Below are positions 8,478 through 13,682 of a stretch of DNA of 13,682 nucleotides, in pieces; the stretch's first letter is position 1, and each line of letters begins with the position of its first letter. The notes under the pieces are model-generated. The model saw only the letters and a list, made by a program, of their open reading frames with translations, ran no database searches and was not told the DNA's origin. The stretch is from positions 1 through 13,682 of the forward strand of contig DVOF01000167.1 in NCBI GenBank assembly GCA_018713805.1, in the 5' to 3' direction. A program made the position numbers and the translations under genes. The DNA is from Candidatus Aphodoplasma excrementigallinarum (GTDB taxonomy: Bacteria > Bacillota > Clostridia > UBA1381 > UMGS1253).

Positions 8478-9674
8478 TTATACATTCAGCGTGTAAATTT
8501 TACCGGCAAGCGCCGTAACAAGCCCCATCAGCTCCATAAGCGTCAGCGCCGCGCCCGCCTCCGCCGCAGAAAGCGAGGCATGGCGGCATATCTCGTCGAC
8601 ATGGGCGTCGCGCTCGATCAGCAGCGCGATAATTTTTTTCTGCGCTTCGTCGAGCTGCGCAAAGCGTTCGTCATCCAGAGAAGGCTTTTTCTTTTCCACG
8701 CGCTTCTCTTCCCGTCCCGGCCGCCTACTTCTTGCCGCCGGCCTTTCCCTTTTTTCCACAATGACCGGCCTGCCGCTTTCCGGTAAATCCATATGCCCCA
8801 AATCGTATTCATATTCTTCCAAAATGTCCTGCGCGCATTCAGCCAGCTTCGCCCCACCCGACTTGATAAGATGGTGGCACCCCTTCGAGTTTTCGCGCGT
8901 CACATCGCCCGGCACGGCGAACACGTCTTTTCCATTTTCCAGCGCCCAATGCGCTGTGGAAGCCGTCCCGCTCCGCTGTTTTGCCTCAACGACCAGCACC
9001 CCGCGTGAAAACGCGGCGATCAGCCGGTTACGGATCGGGAAGTTTTTCCCATAGGGCGGCGTCCCGGGTGGAAATTCAGTCATGGCCGCGCCATTTTGCG
9101 CAATCGCCTGCATCAGCGTATCATTTTCCGGCGGATAGACAATGTCGATCCCACAGCCCAAAAACGCGACCGTTTTTGCACCGGCGCGCAATGCGCTACG
9201 GTGCGCCACGGAGTCGATTCCGCGCGCCATGCCGCTCACGACCGTAACGCCGCTTTTCGCCAAATCGTAACAGATTTCATCCGTGACCTGCCGGCCGTAC
9301 TCTGTGCTTTCCCTTGCGCCGACAACGGCAATAGGGAGCATATCGTCCCAATTAAGCCGCTCGCCGCGCACATACAGGACATACGGCGGGTCGTAAAGGT
9401 GGCGCAGCGCGTCCGGATATGACGCATCGTCATAGCAGAGCACGTATGCGCCGAGCCCCTCGATTTGCGCCGCAATTTGCCGCGCACGCGACAAATCCTT
9501 GTCCAGCAGGGACGCAATCTCGGCCTCGCCAATCCCGCGGATTCCCCGGAGCTGCTGCTCCGCCGCGCAGTAAATCCCCTCTATGTCCCCGAGCCGCTCC
9601 AACAAAGGCCCGACCTTTGGCGAAAAGATGTGCGGCAGGTTCATCAGCCACAGCCAAAGCTCCCTTCTGTCCAC
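8478..9674 (-). CDS. dprA: DNA-processing protein DprA/Smf
   Basis: Single-stranded DNA-binding protein that loads RecA onto incoming DNA in natural transformation, also conserved in species not known to be competent. The 398 residues comprise an N-terminal helix-hairpin-helix region (GIRGIGEAEIASLL around 44-57), the Rossmann-like DprA core (VVGARE at 117-122, SGMARGID at 147-154, FLGCGID at 171-177, NFPIRNRLIA at 211-220, KQRSGTAST at 232-240), a charged linker at about 305-335, and a C-terminal winged-helix domain. The start is GTG at 9674, with AAAGGAGG eight bases upstream; a nearby ATG is out of frame. It heads the minus-strand operon. A weak promoter candidate (TTTACA at 9763-9768, TAAGGT at 9740-9745, 17-base spacer) lies upstream. 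No other competence genes are in view. Confidence 0.96.
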   Translation of the reverse strand: MDRRELWLWLMNLPHIFSPKVGPLLERLGDIEGIYCAAEQQLRGIRGIGEAEIASLLDKDLSRARQIAAQIEGLGAYVLCYDDASYPDALRHLYDPPYVLYVRGERLNWDDMLPIAVVGARESTEYGRQVTDEICYDLAKSGVTVVSGMARGIDSVAHRSALRAGAKTVAFLGCGIDIVYPPENDTLMQAIAQNGAAMTEFPPGTPPYGKNFPIRNRLIAAFSRGVLVVEAKQRSGTASTAHWALENGKDVFAVPGDVTRENSKGCHHLIKSGGAKLAECAQDILEEYEYDLGHMDLPESGRPVIVEKRERPAARSRRPGREEKRVEKKKPSLDDERFAQLDEAQKKIIALLIERDAHVDEICRHASLSAAEAGAALTLMELMGLVTALAGKIYTLNV

Positions 9675-9829
9675 ATCCTCCGCCTCCTTTACTCCTGTTT
9701 TGCATTATTAATGAAAGAATTCTATCAAGCCGCTTTTTTACCTTACTACAAATTCTCCGTTTTGTAAAGAACTTTTTTCCTCTTCTAACCGTAAAATACC
9801 AAATTCATAATAAAATTCAGCTTAAAAAA

Positions 9830-10036
9830 TCAGAGCACCGCCGCTTTCAAAAGGCTGCGAATCCTGGCCGAATCGGCCTTCTGCACCGGCACATCCCCGT
9901 CCAAGCAGCAATAGGCGGCAACGCCGGCCGCCCGCACCGCTGCAAACAGGCCCGTACAGCTCCCGCCAATCACGCACAGGTCCACTTCTTCACAGACTTG
10001 CAGCCGTTTTTGCGGCTCTATGATATACTCTATCAT
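9830..10036 (-). pseudogene. Remnant of an FAD-dependent oxidoreductase with an internal deletion
   Basis: Short frame of 68 codons whose first half reads like the beginning of a large FAD-dependent oxidoreductase: IIEPQKRLQV, then the FAD-binding VDLCVIGGSCTGLFAAVRAA (residues 18-37). The rest, GVAAYCCLDGDVPVQK followed by ADSARIRSLLKAAVL, resembles the extreme C-terminus of the same family, where a GxAAGVAAAL helix is followed by a 'D...LR..L...G..L' tail. The middle, normally several hundred residues, is missing, and the two ends are joined in frame at the Ala-Ala of residues 36-37. The ATG at 10036 follows GGGGG by five bases. A perfect consensus promoter lies upstream. I infer a deletion remnant; a small expressed protein cannot be excluded. 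Recognition of both ends is from family knowledge, not a search. Confidence 0.65.
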
Positions 10037-10062
10037 CGCCACCCCCGTGCAATTTTACCTAC

Positions 10063-10092
10063 ATTATAGTCGTTTGCCACAAGCGATGTCAA
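10063..10092 (-). promoter_or_regulatory. Consensus sigma-A promoter of the oxidoreductase remnant
   Basis: On the minus strand, perfect TTGACA (10087-10092), an 18-base spacer and perfect TATAAT (10063-10068). The start site near 10056 gives a leader of about 20 bases. It is divergent from the aromatic-operon promoter, with 52 bases between the two -35 boxes. Confidence 0.85.
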
Positions 10093-10144
10093 GGCCGAAG
10101 AAAAGGGCATTTTTTCACGTTTTTTGCTTTTTCTCTTCCTTGCC

Positions 10145-10174
10145 TTGACAAAACTACACGGATGGGTGTATACT
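10145..10174 (+). promoter_or_regulatory. Sigma-A promoter of the aromatic amino acid operon
   Basis: TTGACA (10145-10150), an 18-base spacer, TATACT (10169-10174). The stretch just upstream is rich in T-tracts, like an UP element. Transcription should start at about 10181, so the leader RNA up to the attenuator is roughly 230 bases long. This start site also rules out the in-frame ATG at 10176 as the leader peptide start. Confidence 0.88.
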
Positions 10175-10229
10175 AATGCCAATCACAGAACTAATTTTAG
10201 CCGGCATTGCGCCGGGGATGGGGTTTGTT

Positions 10230-10349
10230 ATGAAAATGGATATGCTGCTTCTGACAAATGAATCCAAGTTTTTCGGCTTTAGCTTTAGCTACTTTTATGG
10301 CTACGGCTTTTTTGGCTTGGAAAAACTGAATTCAGACCTGCAAATTTAA
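10230..10349 (+). CDS. Phe/Tyr-rich leader peptide of the aroF-pheA operon
   Basis: Reading frame of 39 codons between promoter and attenuator. Residues 14-28 read FFGFSFSYFYGYGFF: seven Phe and three Tyr in fifteen, with no Trp in the whole peptide. Such a run is what a ribosome-sensing leader needs to stall when charged tRNA-Phe or tRNA-Tyr is scarce, and the genes downstream make phenylalanine. The ATG at 10230 has a purine-rich GGGGATGGGG about six bases upstream as a modest ribosome site; ATGs at 10218, 10236 and 10242 are in the same frame and would not change the argument. The stop codon at 10347-10349 places a terminating ribosome over the antiterminator segment at 10332-10338, exactly as attenuation requires. 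It is analogous in logic, not in sequence, to pheL of enterobacteria. Confidence 0.82.
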   Translation: MKMDMLLLTNESKFFGFSFSYFYGYGFFGLEKLNSDLQI

Positions 10350-10387
10350 GAAGCGCGCTCCTGCAATCCATGTTTACAAGGGTCTGA
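10332..10387 (+). promoter_or_regulatory. Antiterminator of the aromatic-operon attenuator
   Basis: TCAGACC (10332-10338), inside codons 34-37 of the leader peptide, is the exact reverse complement of GGTCTGA (10381-10387), which forms most of the 5' arm of the terminator. It closely resembles TCAGGCC (10393-10399) in the terminator's 3' arm, so the two compete for the same partner. A ribosome stalled at codons 14-28 (10269-10313) leaves the segment free and favours read-through. A ribosome that reaches the stop codon masks it and lets the terminator form. Confidence 0.75.
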
Positions 10388-10410
10388 TTTCATCAGGCCC
10401 TTTCTTTTTT
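10378..10410 (+). terminator. Attenuator (intrinsic terminator) before the DAHP synthase gene
   Basis: Stem of 11 pairs including one G-U: AAGGGTCTGAT (10378-10388), loop TTC, ATCAGGCCCTT (10392-10402), followed by TCTTTTTT to 10410. It lies 28 bases after the leader peptide stop and 45 bases before the next ATG, so it must be conditional for the operon to be expressed. Confidence 0.92.
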
Positions 10411-10455
10411 GCAAAAAATAAAATTTATCCAATATCCAGAAAGGACGTGTGTACA

Positions 10456-11484
10456 ATGGTAATTATTTTCAAACCGTCAGCAAAGAAAGAGGACATCAAC
10501 AAGGTCAAGGAGTATGTCGAGAGCCTTGGCAACGTGAAAGCCCAGCAAATCGAGGGCGAGGCGACCACCATCTTAGGCCTGGTCGGCGATACGTCTGCAA
10601 TCGACATCGACACGGTCAACCTTTACGACAGCGTCGACCGGATCATGAAGGTGCAGGAGCCGTATAAAAAGGCGAACCGCAAGTTCCACCCACACAACAC
10701 GGTCATCGACGTAAAGGGGCGCAAAATCGGCGGAAACGAGATTGCAATCATCGCCGGGCCCTGCTCCGTGGAGTCGCAGGAGCAAATCGACGAGGTGGCG
10801 CGCGACGTAAAAGAGTCGGGCGCGGGCTTTCTGCGCGGCGGCGCATACAAGCCTCGCACCTCGCCCTACGCGTTCCAGGGCATGGGCGCGGACGGGCTGG
10901 AGCTGCTCTACAACGCGGGCAAGGCTAACAACATGCCGATCGTGTCGGAAATCATGAACCTGAACACCCTCGACCTCTTTATGGAAAAGGTCGACATCAT
11001 CCAGGTCGGCGCGCGCAACATGCAAAACTTTGACCTGCTGCGCGAGCTTGGCAAAGTCGATAAGCCAATTCTGCTCAAGCGCGGCTTCGCTGCGACGATC
11101 GAGGAGCTTCTGATGGCGGCGGAATACATCATGGCGGGCGGCAACGACCAGGTCATCCTGTGCGAGCGCGGTATCCGCACGTTTGAAACGGCGACGCGCA
11201 ACTCGCTCGACCTGAGCAGTATTCCGATCCTGAAGCGCAACTCCCACCTGCCGGTCATCGTGGACCCGTCGCATGCAACCGGCATCTACTGGATGGTGGA
11301 GCCGATGAGCAAGGCGGCCATTGCCGCCGGCGCGGACGGGTTGATCATTGAGGTGCACAACAACCCGAAGTGCGCAAAGTGCGACGGACAGCAGTCGCTG
11401 ACGCCGCACGCGTTCGACGAGCTGATGAGCAAGGTAAAGCGGATTGCCGAGGTGGAAGGCCGCACGATCAAAACTTATATGTAA
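10456..11484 (+). CDS. aroF: 3-deoxy-7-phosphoheptulonate (DAHP) synthase, type Ibeta with N-terminal regulatory domain
   Basis: First enzyme of the shikimate pathway, condensing phosphoenolpyruvate with erythrose 4-phosphate. The 342 residues comprise an N-terminal ferredoxin-like regulatory domain (about 1-70), as in the Thermotoga maritima enzyme where it mediates Tyr/Phe feedback, then a TIM barrel with AGPCSVES (100-107), KPRTSPYAFQG (132-142), LLKRG (206-210) and DPSHATG (270-276). The metal ligands Cys103, His273, Glu299 and Asp310 are all present. An open frame begins nine bases earlier at a GTG, but AAGGA at 10441-10445 is correctly spaced (ten bases) only for the ATG at 10456. It is the first structural gene after the attenuator, and pheA follows after 12 bases. 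The name aroF is used in the B. subtilis/Thermotoga sense; some databases call this family aroA or aroG. Confidence 0.95.
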   Translation: MVIIFKPSAKKEDINKVKEYVESLGNVKAQQIEGEATTILGLVGDTSAIDIDTVNLYDSVDRIMKVQEPYKKANRKFHPHNTVIDVKGRKIGGNEIAIIAGPCSVESQEQIDEVARDVKESGAGFLRGGAYKPRTSPYAFQGMGADGLELLYNAGKANNMPIVSEIMNLNTLDLFMEKVDIIQVGARNMQNFDLLRELGKVDKPILLKRGFAATIEELLMAAEYIMAGGNDQVILCERGIRTFETATRNSLDLSSIPILKRNSHLPVIVDPSHATGIYWMVEPMSKAAIAAGADGLIIEVHNNPKCAKCDGQQSLTPHAFDELMSKVKRIAEVEGRTIKTYM

Positions 11485-11496
11485 GGCGGGGAAACG

Positions 11497-12618
11497 ATGC
11501 GGAGTATAGACGAAGTACGAAACGATATCAATGAAACCGACAAAGAGCTTGCCCGCCTGTTCGAGCAGCGCATGAACCTGTCGAAGGAGGTTGCGGACTA
11601 TAAGCGTGCAAACGGGCTGCCCGTCTTTGACGCGGCGCGCGAGGCGTCGGTCATTGAGCGGTTCACGGGCGCGCTGGCGAACAAAGCCTACGCCCCGTGG
11701 GCGACGCGCATTATCTGCGATTTGATGGACTGCTCGAAGGAGTACCAGCGGCGGTTTATGCCAGAAGGCGCTGCGCTTGTGCATGAAGCCGGCGGCAGGG
11801 TCGTGTGCCAGGGTGCGCCCGGCGCATACGGCGAGGAAGCCGCCTGCGCCTATTTCGGCGAGAAGGCGCAGATCGACTGCCTCGCGTCCTTTGAGGATGT
11901 GTTTGCCGCCGTGTCGTCCGGCGAGGCCGCCTATGGCGTTGTCCCGATCGAGAACTCGTCCACCGGGGCAATCGGCGACGTGTACGACCTGTTTACCCGC
12001 TACGACTGCAAAATTGCGGGTGAATACATCCTGCCGATCTCGCACAATCTGCTCGCAAACGAGGGCGCGACGCTCGATACGGTCAAGTCGGTCTATTCGC
12101 ATACGCAGGGGTTCGAGCAAAGCAGTAACTTTCTAAGAAAGCACCCGGGCTACAACTGTATCCCCTATCATAACACCGCCGTGAGCGCAAAATTCGTCGC
12201 AGAAAGCGGCGGGACGGACAAAGCGGCGATCGCGTCGCTGCGTTCGGCCAAACTTTATCATCTGAAAGTACTTGCGCAGGCCATCAATAACAATTATAAT
12301 AATTATACGCGCTTTATTATCATTGCCCGCGACCTGGCCATGCAAAAAGAGGCGGACAAGGTGTCCGTCCTGTTTGGGCTTATGCACAAGGAGGGCCAGC
12401 TTTGCAAGCTGATGGCGCACTTTGCAGAGTACCGCGTCAACCTGCTCAAAATCGAGTCGCGCCCAATTCCGAACCGGAGCTGGGAGTATAACTTCTATAT
12501 CGACTTTGAGGCAAATTTGCAGGATAACAGCACCCAGGAGCTGCTCGAAAAGCTGCGTGCTGACGCGGTCTCGTTCCGGCTGTTGGGCAATTATAAAGCG
12601 GCGAATACGCAAGTGTGA
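11497..12618 (+). CDS. pheA: Bifunctional chorismate mutase/prephenate dehydratase (P-protein)
   Basis: Converts chorismate to prephenate and then to phenylpyruvate, the committed branch to phenylalanine. The 373 residues comprise an AroQ-type chorismate mutase (about 1-88) with the active-site set Arg8, Arg25, Lys36, Asp45 and Glu49. A prephenate dehydratase domain follows (about 102-280) with QGAPGAYGEEAA, VVPIENSSTGAI, YSHTQGFEQ (199-208; the usual Pro after SH is Thr) and the essential TRF (271-273). The C-terminal ACT domain (about 289-365) carries the phenylalanine-binding ESRP motif at 320-323. The domain order matches E. coli PheA. It lies 12 bases after the DAHP synthase gene, with a purine-rich GGCGGGG before its ATG. 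Both enzyme-level feedback by Phe (ACT) and transcript-level attenuation are therefore expected. Confidence 0.96.
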   Translation: MRSIDEVRNDINETDKELARLFEQRMNLSKEVADYKRANGLPVFDAAREASVIERFTGALANKAYAPWATRIICDLMDCSKEYQRRFMPEGAALVHEAGGRVVCQGAPGAYGEEAACAYFGEKAQIDCLASFEDVFAAVSSGEAAYGVVPIENSSTGAIGDVYDLFTRYDCKIAGEYILPISHNLLANEGATLDTVKSVYSHTQGFEQSSNFLRKHPGYNCIPYHNTAVSAKFVAESGGTDKAAIASLRSAKLYHLKVLAQAINNNYNNYTRFIIIARDLAMQKEADKVSVLFGLMHKEGQLCKLMAHFAEYRVNLLKIESRPIPNRSWEYNFYIDFEANLQDNSTQELLEKLRADAVSFRLLGNYKAANTQV

Positions 12619-12634
12619 TAAGGGGTAGATACGC

Positions 12635-13603
12635 ATGGATTGGATCATGGCGGCGATTGACACGACAACGGAAGGGATCGAGCCGGTTTGCGGCAGGCTG
12701 TATGCGCTCGGCATCACCGGGACGGAGATTGAAGACGCGGCGGACTTTAACGACTTTTTGGAAAACGACACAAAATACTGGGACTATATCGACGAATCAC
12801 TTCTCTATAAAAAGACGGCGCCGACGCGCGTAAAGGTCTATCTGACCGACGACGAGCATGGCCGCGCCCAGCTCTCCGCTATCCGGCAGAGTATGGCGGA
12901 GCTGAAGGCGCTTGACGAGGAGGGCCGCTTCGGCACGCTCGACGCGAACCTGACGAATATGAAGGAGCAGGATTGGGCGGAAAATTGGAAGCAGTATTAC
13001 AAGCCGCTCAAAGTCGGCGATAAAATCCTAATCAAGCCGGAATGGGAGCCGCTCGCCGACGATGAGGGGCGTACGGTATTCCACATCAATCCGGGCATGA
13101 GTTTCGGAACCGGCACGCACGAGAGTACACAGCTCTGTATCGAAAGCCTGGAAAAGCATATCGCTGCCGGCGACAATGTGCTCGATCTCGGCTGCGGAAG
13201 CGGGATTTTGTCCATCATTGCCCTGCTTTTGGGCGCAAAGAGCGCGCTGGCAGTCGACATCGACCCGAACGCGGTCAAAATCGCAAAAGAAAATGCCGCG
13301 CGCAACGGTATCGGCGCGGATGCTTACACCGCAATCGCGGCGGACATCCTCTCCGACGAGGCGGCGCGGCGGCAGGTGTCGGCGCAGCAATACGACGTGG
13401 TACTTGCCAACATCGTGGCGGACGTTATCATCGCGCTTGCCCCGTTTGCAAAGGCTGTGACAAAGCCGGGCGGGACGTTTATCACATCGGGTATCATCCT
13501 CGCGCGCAAGGACGACGTGCGCGCCGCATTGGAGGCGGCCGGGTTTACGATACAATCCATTTGTGATAAACGCGAATGGTGCTCGGTTACGGCAATTAAT
13601 TAA
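12635..13603 (+). CDS. prmA: Ribosomal protein L11 methyltransferase
   Basis: SAM-dependent enzyme that trimethylates ribosomal protein L11. The 322-residue protein has the N-terminal substrate-recognition domain, a linker, and a class I methyltransferase fold with MSFGTGTHEST (155-165), VLDLGCGSGILSI (182-194), VDIDPNAV (207-214) and VLANIVADVI (256-265). All these are PrmA signatures. Length is typical. The ATG at 12635 follows AAGGGG with 16 bases separating it from the pheA stop, so it is the last gene of the aromatic operon. In many Firmicutes prmA sits next to dnaJ or rsmE; its position here puts it under the Phe/Tyr attenuator unless an internal promoter exists, and I saw no clear one. 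Confidence 0.95.
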   Translation: MDWIMAAIDTTTEGIEPVCGRLYALGITGTEIEDAADFNDFLENDTKYWDYIDESLLYKKTAPTRVKVYLTDDEHGRAQLSAIRQSMAELKALDEEGRFGTLDANLTNMKEQDWAENWKQYYKPLKVGDKILIKPEWEPLADDEGRTVFHINPGMSFGTGTHESTQLCIESLEKHIAAGDNVLDLGCGSGILSIIALLLGAKSALAVDIDPNAVKIAKENAARNGIGADAYTAIAADILSDEAARRQVSAQQYDVVLANIVADVIIALAPFAKAVTKPGGTFITSGIILARKDDVRAALEAAGFTIQSICDKREWCSVTAIN

Positions 13604-13604
13604 T

Positions 13605-13631
13605 AAAAAGCGGCATACGGCCGCTTTTTTT
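13605..13631 (+). terminator. Intrinsic terminator of the aroF-pheA-prmA operon
   Basis: AAAAAGCGGC (13605-13614), loop ATACG, GCCGCTTTTT and a T-run to 13631. It is a perfect ten-pair stem starting one base after the prmA stop codon. The A/T flanks would allow some activity on the opposite strand too. The remaining bases to 13682 are A/T-rich and contain no gene that I can see. Confidence 0.93.
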
Positions 13632-13682
13632 ATTTTCCGGTTTATTTGGAACGAATAATCAAAATTTTTCACAAAATTCTTG

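Noticed and set aside
9740..9768. Promoter for dprA (TTTACA, 17 bases, TAAGGT)
   Set aside because: The -10 box matches only three of six consensus bases; noted in the dprA entry but not listed as a feature.
10176..10349. Longer version of the leader peptide starting at the ATG at 10176
   Set aside because: That ATG lies upstream of the predicted transcription start (about 10181) and has no ribosome site.
10181..10455. T-box riboswitch before the DAHP synthase gene
   Set aside because: No T-box core sequence or specifier-loop architecture seen, and the leader of about 230 bases is largely occupied by the translated peptide.
10573..12120. Minus-strand open frame of about 515 codons opposite the DAHP synthase and pheA genes
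   Set aside because: Antisense shadow of two clearly functional genes, with Arg/Val-rich low-information sequence and no family motif.

Overview
The window is a stretch of chromosome from a spore-forming, moderately GC-rich member of the Firmicutes, most likely class Clostridia. The evidence is both subunits of dipicolinate synthase (dpaA/dpaB, a sporulation pathway), the folate-dependent tRNA methyltransferase TrmFO, a QueT-type vitamin-like transporter, a type Ibeta DAHP synthase, strong Shine-Dalgarno sequences, frequent GTG/TTG starts and compact A/T-flanked hairpin terminators. I see no insertion sequence, phage gene, CRISPR array, rRNA or tRNA. The genes look like resident chromosome, with one decayed gene.

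Layout, left to right. (1) 24-530 (+) queT, cut off just downstream of where its regulatory leader would lie. (2) 533-1579 (-) a YkvI-family membrane protein, convergent with queT and divergent from the dipicolinate genes. (3) 1734-3193 (+) dpaA-dpaB, preceded by a good sigma-K-like promoter and closed by a strong bidirectional terminator. (4) 3232-3630 (-) a double zinc-ribbon/TM2 protein with its own consensus promoter. (5) 3736-9674 (-) a long tight operon read dprA, topA, trmFO, manA, small membrane protein, ending in a hairpin terminator. (6) 9830-10036 (-) a short reading frame that appears to be the two ends of an FAD-dependent oxidoreductase joined by an internal deletion, still driven by a perfect consensus promoter. 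(7) 10145-13631 (+) an aromatic amino acid operon: promoter, leader peptide, attenuator, DAHP synthase, chorismate mutase/prephenate dehydratase, prmA, terminator.

The most notable system is the control region of the aromatic operon. Between a near-consensus promoter (10145-10174) and the DAHP synthase gene lies an unlisted 39-codon reading frame (10230-10349). Ten of its fifteen residues 14-28 are Phe or Tyr, with no Trp. The end of this frame contains a 7-base segment (10332-10338) that can pair perfectly with the 5' arm of the following intrinsic terminator (10378-10410). This is the full logic of ribosome-mediated transcription attenuation, as in the enterobacterial pheL-pheA and trpL systems. 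In Firmicutes, amino acid operons are more usually controlled by T-boxes or proteins, and no T-box motif is seen here.

Functionally the operons cover spore dipicolinate synthesis, DNA uptake/recombination and topology (dprA, topA), tRNA modification (trmFO, queT), mannose metabolism (manA) and phenylalanine synthesis, with ribosomal protein L11 methylation attached to the last. The ykvI/dpaA intergenic region (1580-1733) carries sporulation-type promoter candidates in both directions around an inverted repeat, which suggests, but does not prove, that the YkvI-type transporter is also expressed during sporulation.
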